NCBI RefSeq assembly: GCF_020283565.1
Contig: NC_060061.1
Coordinates: forward strand, 45,235,362-45,299,361
Length of the DNA stretch: 64,000 nt
Reading direction: 5' to 3'
Source: Trifolium pratense
Lineage: Eukaryota > Streptophyta > Magnoliopsida > Fabales > Fabaceae
A model generated the notes under the pieces. It saw only the letters and a list, made by a program, of their open reading frames with translations. It had not been told where the DNA came from and did not search any database. Each line of letters opens with the position of its first letter. Position 1 is the first letter of the stretch. Below, piece after piece: positions 33,989-49,993 of the stretch. The position numbers and the translations under genes are program-made.

Positions 33989-36101
33989 TTATTTCCACCT
34001 TGGCTCAATCCAACTGCAATTCAATGGTTCTCTTACACTCTCAAAATTCACCACTTCATTTTCAAAGGTGTGATATTTTTTTGTTTCTAATGAATAAAAC
34101 ACAATACTTTGGTCATAAAATCTTGGAAAATATATCTTGTTTTCCATTCCTGGAATGTTTGCCACCGCAGAAAATGATGTATTGCCAACAAAAAACATGT
34201 GATTTCCCAAGCTTTCAACTTTGATCCATGTCATTGTTGACTCATTCAACTCGAAAACTCGAACCCATTTACCAAAAGGCCCTTCAAATACTGACAATAG
34301 ATTACCATTGCATTCTACTAGAAAGTTGTTGATAGAGTTAGTGCAAGGAGATTGGAGCTCTTTAAATTCTTTCCAACTTGGAAAATATTTTCCTTCTCTT
34401 AATTGTATATCACTCAACATTCCTTTGTTGCTAAGAAAATAGAATGATCCATTATGAAAAGTAGGGTTTTTGTTGTAGAGAGAAGAGTAATCAGAGTGTA
34501 ACGCTTTTTTTGTAAAGGGGTTGAAGAAAAATGAATAATTTTTCGTTGTCAATAATAGCCAACCATCTTTTGAGTAACAAATTTCACAATCTGAATTGAT
34601 CAAGTATTGACGACCATTTGCATTGCCTCCAAGAAAAATGATTTCCGGCAATTTAATGCTATATTTATACTTGAGACCGAGTTTTAGATGCACAAAAGTG
34701 AAGACATTGTCCATATCTATGAACACAAGGAAAGGACATAGTACTGAATGATCATCAAACCTTAACATTGACATGGCATTCCATTGAACTGGTGGTGCTG
34801 CTAACCGGAAGAGTTTATTGGTAGCTCGAAAATGCAAATAATCAAATCCATAAAGATGCTTTGCAATCATTCCGACCATATCAAATGGAAGGTAAAATTC
34901 ACCAGTAGTTGTATCCCCTTTCTCGTTTAAATTAATTGTACCACATATACTTCCCTTTTCTCTAGTTTTGGCTTTTCGTCTTTCTTCTCTGAATATATCT
35001 GCTCTCATCCTACACAACATATCAAATTCAAAACAGTCTTTATATTAATAAATTGTAAAAATATGTATTAGTAATATAATTAGAAATTTACCTTATATCT
35101 GGCATGAACCACATCAAAGAAGATGACATTTCTGGTAAATTTGGGAGAGGTTGAGAAAACATGAGACTCTTCTCTTCAATGTTATAAATATACACAAAAT
35201 TACTGTTTGCAAGGGTGAAACATATGCGGCTTCCTTCAGTTTCTGGATTAATTGCTTGACATGCAAAAGGTGAGCCAACATTGGATATAAATAACATTCT
35301 ATCCTTGATGCTTTTCACCTTTCTCCACATCGATAGAGAAAATTCAAATTTGTAGACAACGACGGAAATAACCTTATCTAGTGTATGCAAAATTTCAATC
35401 CGGAACAGTTCATTGTTAGATCCTAACAACTGGCGTATATGGTGATATCTAGTTGGTGCAAGTCTTGGCATGAGATCAACCATGGGGTTTATTTTAAGCC
35501 CTCGATAGCCATATTTCTCGATTTCTACTAGATAGCATCCAATTGACTCTGCATATAAGCAACCATTGCAGTAAATTGGGTTTGTAAGATAGATTTTGCA
35601 TCTAGCCGCTAAAGTGACATTTTTACTCTTCATAGCCATCACTAGGTCCTCACGATAGTCTGTTTCAGTCCATTGATCATCTCCGAGTTGGTAGTAAAAT
35701 ATTGAAGTGGTGTTTGATGAGAATAAAAATATGTCACAAACTTGATCAGTTGCAGTCGGAGATGATGACAAAATACAATCACCAATATCGACATCGCATG
35801 TAAGGTGTGGGAGCTCAAATTTCTGAAGGCTACACGGATTCCAAAGAAATATCTCGTGAGCATTCGATATGCGATTTTCCAAAAGAAACCAACCATGTTG
35901 TGCAGTCAATTGATTTGCATCCCCTAGTTCTGCAAAACTTGTAGTGCAAGTTACAGTAGGATCTAATATGCTGCAAAATATTTGATTCTTTTCGCCTTTT
36001 TCGTTGTTTAAATATAGAAGCCAAGGGTATTGTTGCGGTGGAGGAAGATATTGTTGCTTCTCTCCTGTGTTTCCTTCCATGAGGTCTCTCTGTCTCCTCA
36101 T
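33989..36101 (-). CDS. DUF295 - F-box - DUF295 fusion protein, copy A
   Basis: Two exons are inferred on the minus strand: 36101-35092 and 35009-33989, split by an 82-bp GT-AG intron, giving 676 residues. Exon 1 encodes a DUF295 (KIB1-4 beta-propeller) region: YPWLLYLNN, HGWFLLENR, LWNPCSLQKFELPHL, NPIYCNGCLYAES. Exon 2 opens with a linker, then a weak F-box (LPFDMVGMIAKHLYGFDYLHFRATNKLFR, about residues 380-408). A second DUF295 region follows: YSKDGWLLLT, FFNPFTKK, NPTFHNGSFYFLSNKG, WIEPRWK. F-box/DUF295 proteins are plant SCF ubiquitin-ligase adaptors, but usually the F-box comes first and there is one propeller. Relative to copy B the second propeller lacks about 53 residues, in frame, after FTKK. 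If the intron were not removed, exon 1 would stop within a few codons. Confidence 0.75.
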
Positions 36102-36586
36102 TCTAGTATATGATACAAAATGAAATTAATCTTATATTAACTAATTAGCACTGCATTGCAAAATTAGTAAAATTTGAAAAGTAAAATCAAACAAAAAGAA
36201 GTGAGGAAAAAGTGTATAAATTGTATTAATTCTGCACAAATATCAACTCCTTATCTCACTAAGCGGAGTCAGGTACATGGATCAAACTACGACATAATGT
36301 TCTACAGTATCATATATCATATCTCTGTCAAACTCAGAGTCTATAGAGCACCGACACTCTTAGAATTAGACGTGTCCCGGTGTTGGAAACATGTAGGTGT
36401 TAGGCACCGACATTATCAGTATTGACGTGTAGTGTTTGGTGTTCCTGCTTCATAGCTCATAGTACTAAAAATTTAAGCGGAAATAATTTGAAAGCAAGCT
36501 AGCTTCATTCACTTCATTGTAAAAAATTACAAACAATTCAAAGAAATCATATCACAAGAATATGAATCTAATAAAAGTAACAATTT

Positions 36587-36796
36587 GGGACTGTTTGAAT
36601 TTGACTTATTTTTGAGCTTATTATGAAAATAGGTTATGCAAATAAATAAACTTGTATCTTAATTCATAAGATTTTACTAACAAAAATTGCAACTTTTTAA
36701 GATGTTTTTTCATAAACTATCTTAAAAAATTTATAATAGTACATAAAACTTATTTATTTGCATAAGCTCAAATATAAGTCAATCCAAACAGACACT
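36587..36796. mobile_element. Tourist-like MITE
   Basis: The left end GGGACTGTTTGAATTTGACT and right end AGTCAATCCAAACAGACAC are imperfect inverted repeats, extended inward by GAGCTTATT and AAGCTCAAAT. The size and TIR style suggest PIF/Harbinger. A 3-bp duplication is not obvious. Confidence 0.55.
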
Positions 36797-37249
36797 TGAT
36801 ATTACAGGAATTATTAGGAAATTGCAATCAGTTATTAGCACTGACGAAAATAATGAAAAAATGGAATTAACTCGTACAGTACACAGAAAATTGTTTATGA
36901 TATGAATTTGGAAGAAATTACCTTTCGTCCCTCTTTGAAAAAACAGAGTTACTGATTCCTTTGTAAATTTCTCCCCCTTTCGGGGTTTTTTTTTTAATTT
37001 TAATTTTACCTAGTGTTGGTAGGTATTTATTCGCACCAATGATATGGGCCGATGTTTAATGGATATCCACTGAATATTTCTTCTCTTCTTCTTTTCTTTT
37101 CGCTCTCCTTTTGTTCGCTTTCAAAATTACAAAAATACCCCTAGTTACTTAAGTAGCAAACTCACAAAACGAAAAATTTGAAGAAAAAATAAAAAAAAGT
37201 TTGCATTATTTATATTTAAAAATAGTTTGATTTAAATTATTTGATAGTT

Positions 37250-37402
37250 CATACCAATTTTTTGAAAAATTGAAAATTATTTGATTTGTTATTGAGACCC
37301 ATCAAAATTAACGGTATTCAATAAAAATTCATAAACCGTTAATCTTGATGGGTCTCAATAACATATCAAATAATTTTCATTTTTTTAAAAAAAATTGTAT
37401 GG
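37250..37402. repeat. Foldback inverted repeat, about 150 bp
   Basis: ATTGAGACCCATCAAAATTA followed by ACGG (37291-37314) pairs with CCGTTAATCTTGATGGGTCT and onward (37336-37365). Pairing continues outward through TTGATATG/AAATAATTTTC-type sequence. It would form a strong hairpin and is probably a small MITE. Confidence 0.7.
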
Positions 37403-37719
37403 ATAATATAAACTTTCAGTTTAAACGGCGGGTTTTGTAATATTTGTTATAGAGTTATTGACAAGTGATGCACCGTGCACCGTACCACTTATCCAACTCT
37501 AGCCAAAACCTAATGTATTTCACAGAAAACAAATTTTCATTAGTAATGTTTTTTGTAACAAGATTTTCATTAGTAATGTGAGTGTGAACAAAGCAAAAAT
37601 TGGAAGAAAAAAAACAGTTTCATCTTAGGATGCAAACATTATAATTAAAATATAATTTTTTGTATCTCTCTCTTCCTTTGTTCCGTATTTTGTAAGGTTC
37701 AAATTCTAGAATACAATGT

Positions 37720-38060
37720 TGGGTCACGAGAGGGCAGTCAGGGGATCATCCACATTGGGCTAAGAACAACTATACAAGTGAGTTGGACACCACACTTTAA
37801 CCCAAAACCTTAAGGTGTTAGGTTTATGTGTCATCTCACTTATAAAGTGTTCAACCTTCAGTTTTCTAAGCAATGTGAGACTTAACTCACATTTGCCACA
37901 ACAATCTCCCCTTCAAGTGTGAGTCCTTCAATTCATGCTCCCTCTCAAGCAGAAGCTTTCTTCATCCATACACTTGTACTTGTACCGCCGTTAGCCAAAC
38001 TGCTCAGCGGAACCCGCCGCCTGACCACCTTTGTCAGAAAGACTTTCGATATAAGGAGCC
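37720..38060. repeat. LTR-like retrotransposon fragment
   Basis: The stretch contains CACGAGAGGGCAGTC, a short run around ATGTGAGACTTAACTCACAT and a primer-like CACAACAATCTCCCCTTC. Its base composition is higher in GC than its surroundings. It looks like part of a Copia-type LTR, but no pair of ends was found. Confidence 0.35.
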
Positions 38061-38550
38061 AGTTCAACCCATCGTTTAGATTGTATAGTTCGATAGTATC
38101 ATTTTGGTGGGTACAGAGATTGGTAGATCATTAGTTTTTTTCTTTTATTGATAGGATGTAGTACTTCTTATTTATTTTATGAGGATTGCTATTTCAACAT
38201 CAAATTTGGGTATAAAAAATATTGATATCAACTTTTCTCCACCCACAAGTACGGAAATCGATACATGCAAATAATATTAGGAAAAAAAAGCGTATATATG
38301 TTTTATTTTTGTTCGAGAATTGTGTTTGAATATTATTTTTCTTATTTTATTGATGTAATCCCCCTTTTGCTCACTCTCCTCTCCTCTTATGGTTGTTTTG
38401 TAGGTTTTGTGGTGTGTGTGTGTATGTGTGTGTGTTTCTTTTTGAAATAATTAAAATGTCTATTGAAAGATACTTTTTTGATAAGATCAATTGAAAGATA
38501 CTTATCTATAATTTAATAGAGTACAAAAATATTTGAAACAAATACTATAT

Positions 38551-38740
38551 GAGGAGTGCTAGCAACACACTCCAATAACAAACACACTCTAACACACTCT
38601 CTTCAATTGGTTAAAATTTATATGGGTCCCATAAAAGTTATATGGGTCCACATTTTTTTATGGGACCCATGTGAATTTCAACCAATAAAAAAGAGTGTGT
38701 TGGAGTGTGTTTGTTAAAGAGTGTGTTGCTAGCATTATTC
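38551..38740 (+). mobile_element. 190-bp Mutator-type MITE, copy 1
   Basis: Ends GAGGAGTGCTAGCAACACAC and GTGTGTTGCTAGCATTATTC form inverted repeats with arrays of ACACACTC/GAGTGTGT. Direct repeats ATACTATAT (38542-38550) and ATACTATAA (38741-38749) form a 9-bp duplication with one mismatch. Copy 2 is at 41539-41728 in reverse orientation. Confidence 0.85.
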
Positions 38741-38889
38741 ATACTATAATATTATAAAATTGAGTAATACTATTGATCAATAATATCTTTCACACCAAAC
38801 AAAGTTGCATTAGTAATGCAATACAAAAAAAAAATCTCAAAATAACAAAAGCATAAAATTAAAAATAGATTTTTCTCCAATACAGGAAC

Positions 38890-41192
38890 TTATTTCCACC
38901 TTGGCTCAATCCAACTATAATTCAGTGGTTCACTTACCCTCTCAAAATTCACCACTTCATTTTCAAAGGTATGAAATTTTTGTGTTTCCAATGAATAAAA
39001 CACAATACTTTGGTCATAAAACCTTGGAAAATATATCTTGTTTTCCATTCCTTGAATATTTGTCACTGCAGAAAATGATGTTTTGCCAACGAAAAGCATA
39101 TAATTTCCTAAGCTTTCAACTTTAGTCCAAGTCATTGTATTTTCATTAAACTTGAAAACTTGAACCCATTTACCCAAAGGACCTTCAAATACTGACAATA
39201 GATTATCATTGCATTCTACTAGAAAGTTGTTGATAGAGTACTTAGTGCAAGGAGATTGGAGATCTTTAAATTCTTCCCAACTTGGAAAATTTTCTTCTCT
39301 TATTTTTATAACACTCAACATTCCTTTGTTGCTAAGAAAATAGAATGATCCATTATGAAAAGTAGGGTTTTTGTTGTTGAGAGAAGAGTGACTATATTTA
39401 AAATAATATGATGAATCAAACCATGTATCTTCATTAATGAGAGTAATGAGTGGACACTCAAGATCAAAATCAACAATAACACATTTGTAAGAAGTTGGAC
39501 ATTGTGAAAAGCCAAAACACTCTGAACTCTTTATATCATGTAATCCTTTCTGAAAGGGCATCACTTTTTTTGTAAAGGGGTTGAAGAAAAGTGCTGAATA
39601 ATTTTTGTTCATTGTCAATAATAGCCAACCATCTTTTGAGTAACAAATTTCACAATCATTTGCATTGCCTCTAACTTTTGGCAATTTAATGGTATATTTA
39701 TACTTGAGCCCGTGCTTAGGATGCACAAATTCAAAGACATTGTCCTTATTTAAGGACACAAGTAAAGGACATAGTGAATGATCATCAAACCTTAACCTTG
39801 AAATGTCATTCCATTGAATTGGTGGTGCTGTTAACCGGAAGAGTTTATCAGTAGCTCGAAAACTCAAATAATCAAATACAGTTAGATGTTTTGCAATCAC
39901 TCCAAACACATCTAAAGAAAGTATAGACTCTAATTGAAGTGCACACTTAGTAGTAGTAATTGTATCCCCCTTCTCTTTTAAATGGATTGCACTACATGTA
40001 CTTTCCTTTTCTTTAGTTTTCCATTTTCCACTCTCTTGTTCCAATATATTAGTTGTAATCCTACACAACATATCAAATTCAAAATAGTTTTAATTTATAG
40101 TGACACACACATACTTCTAATAAAATTTGAAAGACATGTATTAGTAATATAATTATTAAAGTACCTTATATCTGGCAAGAACCACATTGAATGAGACCGG
40201 AGATCTGGTAAATTTGGGAATTGTTCCGAAAATGTAAGACTCTTGTCTTCAATGTTGTAAATATAAACAAAATTTTTGTTTCTGAAAGCGAAATAGATGC
40301 GGCCTCCTTCAGTTTCTGGATTAATTGCTTGACAAGCAAAAGCCGAGTCAGCATGAGATATAAAAAACACTCTATCCTTGATGCTTTTCACCTCTTCCCA
40401 CACCGATAATGAAAATTCAAATTTGTAAACAGCAACAGAAATAACCTTAACATATGTATGCAAAATTTCAATTCGGAATAGTTCATTGTTAGATTCCAAC
40501 AACCGGCTTAAACGAACAAATCTAGTAGGCGGAAGTGTTGGCATGAGAACAGGTGCGGGGTTTATTTTAAGGCCTCGATGTCCATGTTTCTCGATTACTA
40601 CTAAAAACCTTCCAAATGACGACTCTGCATATACGCAACCATTGCAATAAATAGGGTTTGTAAGATAGCTATTGTATCTAACTAAAGAAACTTTTTCACC
40701 CATCATTGATGAAGCCATCTCTAGGTCTTCGCGATAGTCCACTTCAGTCCATTGATCATCTCCGAGTTGGTAGTAGAATATTGAAGTGGTGTGGGATGAG
40801 AATAGAAATATGTCACAAACTTGATCAGTTGCAATTGGAGAGGATGACAAAATGCAATCACCAATATCGACATCGCATGTAAGGTGTGGGAGCTCGATTT
40901 TCCGAAGGCTACATGGGTTCCAAAGATATAGCTTGTTAGCATTTGATGTGCAATTTTCCAAAAGACACCAACCATGTTGTATGGTCAATAGAGTTGCATC
41001 CTCTAACTCTGGAATATTTCTAGTGTAGGTTATGGTTGGATCTAATATGCTGCAAAATATTTGATTATTTTCATCTAATTCATGGTTGAAATAAAGAAGC
41101 CAAGGATATTGTTGTGAAGGAGGAACACATTGTTGCTTTGTCCTGCTCTCTTTTGTATTTCCTAATTCCATCTGGGATCTTAGTCTCTGCAT
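38890..41192 (-). CDS. DUF295 - F-box - DUF295 fusion protein, copy B
   Basis: Two exons are inferred on the minus strand: 41192-40165 and 40060-38890, with a 104-bp GT-AG intron in the same phase as copy A, giving 732 residues. Exon 1 holds the first DUF295/KIB-type propeller (YPWLLYFNH, HGWCLLENC, LWNPCSLRKIELPHL, NPIYCNGCVYAES). Exon 2 holds a linker, a better F-box than copy A (LSLDVFGVIAKHLTVFDYLSFRATDKL, about residues 390-416) and a complete second propeller. The region after FTKK that copy A lacks is present here (KCVIVDFDLECPLITLI). Copies A and B are tandem duplicates in the same orientation, 2.8 kb apart. The likely role is substrate recognition in an SCF ubiquitin ligase; the target is unknown. 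Without splicing, exon 1 would run 27 residues into the intron. Confidence 0.78.
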
Positions 41193-41538
41193 TTAATTAG
41201 TATGGAGAAATTAATTAGAAGAAGTTATTTGATTGTGTTAACAAGGATAATGTTTTAAATAAAATAATATAAAATTCATATACCATACATAAATAAGTTA
41301 AAGAAACCATTAACAATTGTCGTTTTCACAAACATCAAATATATCAATTATTCAATGAATCTAAAATATATTTGCATATAATTAAAGTTGGGGACTTGTT
41401 AAGTAAGTCCCCGTGAAATTGACCGGATTAATAGGGATATAGTATTATATATGCAGGAGACGAGTTCAAATCCCAAACATGTGAAATTTCTTGCCTTGAA
41501 AACAAACAACAAACTGAGAAAATATATATATTTAATAT

Positions 41539-41728
41539 AAATAATGCTAGCAACACACTCTTTAACAAACACACTCCAACACACTCTCTTTTATTGGTTG
41601 AAATTCACATGGGTCCCATAAAAAAATGTGGACCCATATAACTTTTATGGGACCCATATAAATTTTAACCAATAGAAAAAAAGTGTGTTAGAGTGTGTTT
41701 ATTAAAGAGTGTGTTGCTAGCCCTCCTC
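41539..41728 (-). mobile_element. 190-bp Mutator-type MITE, copy 2 (inverted relative to copy 1)
   Basis: It reads as the reverse complement of 38551-38740 with the same length. A perfect 9-bp duplication, ATTTAATAT, lies at 41530-41538 and 41729-41737. The two copies therefore inserted independently and flank the copy B F-box gene. Confidence 0.88.
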
Positions 41729-41737
41729 ATTTAATAT

Positions 41738-43691
41738 TTATGAATCTAAAGTGTAGAGAGAGTTATTTAATTTTGACACAAAAGTGAAAAGAGAGTTAGC
41801 ACTTTTTCTTAGCACTCATGAACATGATAATTAAAAATATAAACATACCTAAAATTCAAGGCTTTTTATTGAGATTAAAACACTTTACTCTTCACCTCTG
41901 TGTTTGTGTTCAGCTCTTGTCTCTGATATTATTTTGTGTTATAATATATCCCTTCCTTAAGCATTGTTTTTATAGCCTTTTGTTTTTACGGTTCGTTTTT
42001 ATAGCCTAGAAAATAGCTTTTATCAAATATCTATATGCGTAAAAAAACAAATCAATAGCTTTTATATCTTTTTTGGTAACGATTTTGTTTCTTTTTTAAA
42101 AATTTGAGTTGACCCCCTTTTATTTTGGAATTTATTTTTTAAGAGATCAGTATTCAGATTTAAAGACCATACTATTCTTCAAAAAAAAAAAATTAAAGAT
42201 CATACCTATGTAAACCAAAACAAAAATCATACCTATCTACTAATTTTGTTTTGGTAGATATTTACACTAATCAATCAGTTCTCCATTCATATACGATATT
42301 TTTTTTTGGAATAAGATCATACTTATCTGCTAATTTTATTTTTTTTGGTAGATACTTGCACTAATCAGTTCTTCATATACGTACTATTTTTATTTTTTGG
42401 AATATCTTCATATACTATCTTTATGCGTGATTTTGATAAAATAAATATCTTCATGCGGTAAAAAAATAAAAAATTCTATGTGATTGTTCAACAAATTTTT
42501 TTGACTTAATTATGTTTTTTTTTTTTATCGCACCCCAAAATGACCAAAATACCCTTAAACTCAGTTTGAAATCACAAAAAAATATGAAATCGCATTAAAA
42601 AGAGAATGTCCTGGAATTGAAACGGTATAGAAGTTTTTAACGGAAGATCATGTACCAAAACAAATGTTAATGATCCGTCAAAAAAAAAATTTGACGAAAA
42701 ATTTTCAAAATTCAATCTTTCACTGTGATTAATGACACATTAATGAAGTTTGTGAGATAGAACGCATTAATGAAGTTTATGTACAATTTTGGTATTATGT
42801 CAGTTTTTAATGAAAATTAGTTGTAACTAGATTTTTTTGGGGTGTGGTTAGAAAGTTTCTTATATTTTTGGTTCCGCTATTTTTATTTCTATAGAAATTA
42901 GTCCACCGTTCTAAAATCTCTTAGTTTTTGGTTCCTCTTTGGATTTTGGGCTTAAGATGTTAGAGTGACATGTTTTAATAAAACGATCAATTAATACCTA
43001 TAAAAAGTACAAGTAAACTTCACATAAAACTTTAGATATTGATGTTCCTAACGATGATTTTCTTGTTGATGCAAAATAGACATTACACTTAAAATTGTGG
43101 ATCTTATGCAAAGTTAGATATTACAACAATCTCACCATCTGAATGATCTACAAATTTAATTGCAATGTTTGACTCACTTTTTTTATTCCTTCAAAGAAAA
43201 ATATAAAACACGTTATATAAACAATTTAAAAAAATAAAATTGTCTCAGTATAAAATATGTTACGAAAAGATTTTGGATTCTAAAACTTGAAAAAACACAT
43301 AAAATTAAGATGATCTTAACATAAGGCAAGGCAACATGCCAAAACTCCATCACCCCTCTCCCCCAAAAAAGAAAAATCAATTTTGAAGAAATGGAATCAC
43401 TTCCTATAACCGTTTACGCTGTGTTTAAGAAATGTAGTTAAATGTAGTTAATTTTCTTGATTTAATGCAAAACATGAGTTATGTTTACTATATTACCCTT
43501 TGAAAAAGTAATTTATGCCTTGGAAATCACATAAACTTTTGAAAAGTAAAATGATTAAATAAGAATATATTCGAAATAGTAGTATTAATTAGTTTAAAAG
43601 TAGTTGACTTTTATTTATATTTGTGTCCAAAATTTAAAGTTTTTTTTTTCTTATATTTATCTGCTGAGGGAGTAATGTTTGGACAAAATTT
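41738..43691. other. AT-rich intergenic DNA, no gene seen
   Basis: Two similar segments around 42190-42290 and 42300-42420 (CATACCTATCTACTAATTTTGTTTT type) indicate a local direct duplication. No exon, RNA gene or transposon end could be supported. Confidence 0.5.
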
Positions 43692-43853
43692 TAATGGAGA
43701 ATGTTAACATGTGCCCTTAAGGCACATGTTAAAGAAACAAAAATAGAAATTATTAAATGCTAACTTATGTATTTTAACTTTTGAAATATTAAATTTCTTA
43801 TATCATTAAATGTTGATTTTCTATATTGAGATATCTTAACATGTGATCTGACT
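43692..43853. repeat. Dispersed AT-rich repeat, copy 2
   Basis: Closely similar to 3842-3985. This copy has the perfect short palindrome AACATGTGCC(CTTAA)GGCACATGTT at its left end and ATCTTAACATGTG at its right. It lies just upstream of the RECQ relic. Confidence 0.55.
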
Positions 43854-44278
43854 GAGTCGAATTCATTTGGATATTTCTTACAAGGCAAGCAAATTAGAAG
43901 CCCAATAGTATTGTGTTAAGCATGCTTGTTTTTCACGTGGTTGAACGAACCAATTATAACATCAATGGGGTTACTAAATTTTTAGTTGACTTGATTTCGA
44001 CTTTTAATGAAGATGGTTTAAATTTATGACTTCGCTGATGCATTAACATTTGAGTAATTCAACTAGAAGGCAATGTAGGTTTCCCTACTCTTTTGTGAAG
44101 TTGAAACTGTTGAGCAGTTTTGACAATTGTATTCATTCTGTATTTTTCCAAATCCTTTTATTTATTTTTCCAAATCCATTACTCAAGTTTATCTTAAGTC
44201 TTAATTGCTTATATCCATATGATATATAGATACCGATGTCTCTCTCTTCATTAATGTCGTGCGTTTACTGTCTTTTAG

Positions 44279-48271
<3,993 letters not shown>

Positions 48272-49220
48272 TATGGTGTATGTTGATTATCTTATTATTG
48301 TATATGTCCCTTCAGGATATGAATGTTAGAGTTTTTATTGGACCAACCTTCCATTAGTTTAAGTTTGTTGGAACAGTGTTTTGTTCCAACAGAGCATTGC
48401 AGTGGAAGATAAACAACACAAGCGGATCAACGATAAAAACTGTGGATAACTTGATGGCGAAGTAATAGTAGTACACAACTACGGATATTTTTCTTTCTAT
48501 TTTATTTATTCCTGGCATCAGTGTAATTGAATGATGTTGGTGAAAAACTGCAATTTTAATTTGGAGATGGTGTATATAGTTGATTGTCTTTGATAAATTT
48601 GACATTTCAATCATGCTATTAGTCTTGATAGTGTAATTATTTATGAGTAGAATAATATGTAGCTAAACTTTACTTATTTCCCGGCCAAACTTTGAATTAG
48701 CCGAGACTCTTTTTAGCGGGCAGATTAATTATTTACATGAAATATTCATATCAAACAATTTAATAATTCTGTTTGGGATGACTGTAACTTAGACAGAATT
48801 ACCTGCAACTTTAGTAAAAACTATACTTTTAAATTTCAACAAAATATCGGCACCCCTATAATTTTCCAAATTTAGCATCAATTCAAATATGCGCTTAATC
48901 TCCAAAAGATACTACCGAAAGTTACTTCAATTTATAATTTATCCATGATCTTCATATACCAAGAATTCCATTTCTTATAAAAAAGGATTTTGTTTTATTC
49001 TTATGATTCTTACTATTTGTATAATACTATAGGGTTTTATAAGGTAGTATATATTTGTTATTATATATATGGAAATATGTAATATATATTCTCCAAGTAT
49101 ATTTGGCGCCAAAATCATTGTACTGCAATCAGGTGAAACAAAACAATGTTCCTTTACTAAAAAAATTAGATGATGTGGCAAATATAGTCCATTGGATATT
49201 TTGAAGGGCTTAGATCAGAT
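48272..49220. other. 3' flank of the RECQ relic, no gene seen
   Basis: AT-rich DNA with short frames only. I see no transposon termini. Confidence 0.5.
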
Positions 49221-49269
49221 TTGACTGCAGTGACTGCACACTCAAAGTGAATTCACCCAATCCATATCC
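49221..49269 (+). repeat. 49-bp direct repeat, left copy
   Basis: TTGACTGCAGTGACTGCACA onward matches 57672-57720 at 47 of 49 positions by eye; the two differences are adjacent (CC here, TG there). The pair brackets the eIF4A fragment, the palindrome and the FAR1 relic. Confidence 0.85.
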
Positions 49270-49536
49270 CCAAATTCCTAAGTCACAACCCTAAGCCACA
49301 TGTCAAAGTCTTTAATTTTTTAAAAAAATTGAAAACATCAGAGTTGCAGAACTATAGATCTGTTTCACGACTTCACATTCTGCCTTGCAACCTATCGTCG
49401 TCCAGCACACCACCGTCGTACTTCGTCCTCTGTCATCCATCGCGCCACCGTCGTAGTGTCTCCGCCGTCACCACGCGTGCCGCCGTCGTGTTTGCTCTGT
49501 CGCCGACCTTCAAACAGTACGAAATTTGGAACCAAA

Positions 49537-49700
49537 CACTAGTGGAAAAAACACTTTTTAAATATACATTCTAGATCAGATGTCATCCACCTGATTTAAT
49601 GACCTTAAAAACAGGACACTGAAGACAGATTTTTAAGTGAATAACAATTAAATCAGTTAGCCTGATTTAAAAAAAATTATTTATAATTAAAAAAAACATA
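49537..49700 (+). mobile_element. CACTA-like 5' terminus and subterminal repeats
   Basis: CACTAGTGGAAAAAACAC at 49537 matches the plant CACTA terminus pattern. It is followed by CTGATTTAA/AAATCAG motifs in both orientations, as in subterminal arrays. I did not find the opposite TAGTG end in the window, so this may be a truncated element or a chance match. Confidence 0.45.
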
Positions 49701-49749
49701 AATTATTCACTCTTTTTTCATCTCACAAAACCACACACAATGAACAACC

Positions 49750-49773
49750 TTCTCTCTCTCTCTCTCTCTCTCT
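49750..49773. repeat. (CT)n microsatellite in the 5' leader of the eIF4A fragment
   Basis: About 12 CT units upstream of the fragment's ATG; CT runs are common in plant 5' UTRs. Confidence 0.9.
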
Positions 49774-49827
49774 AAAATCGAAACCCAACCTTTTGCTTCT
49801 ATCTCCGAATCCAAATTGGCAGCGGCG

Positions 49828-49993
49828 ATGGCAACAACATCCGTAGTTCCGGCGAATCGCCGGCGAACGGTTACTTCCAACGAGGATATGGACTTCGAGA
49901 CAATAGAAGGTGTGAAAGCCATTGGAAGCTTCGAAGAGATGGGTATAAAAGACGGTTACTGTTTGTCAGGTTGTTGATACCTCCGTGAGAGAG
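49828..49993 (+). pseudogene. Rearranged eIF4A-III-type DEAD-box helicase fragment
   Basis: From the ATG at 49828 the frame encodes an N-terminus with ETIEGVKAIGSFEEMGIKD, matching the start of plant eIF4A-III, an exon-junction-complex RNA helicase. After GIKD (49953) the sequence jumps, in another frame, to TVCQVVDTSVRE (49958-49993), which in the intact protein lies just after the Walker A helix. The Q motif and AQSGTGKT between them are missing. The fragment thus has an internal deletion and a frameshift and cannot encode a helicase. A leader-like segment with a CT microsatellite precedes it. It looks like a captured or shuffled gene piece beside the CACTA-like end. Confidence 0.75.

Noticed and set aside
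37919..38134. 71-residue plus-strand frame
   Set aside because: It lies in a retrotransposon LTR-like segment and has no family resemblance.
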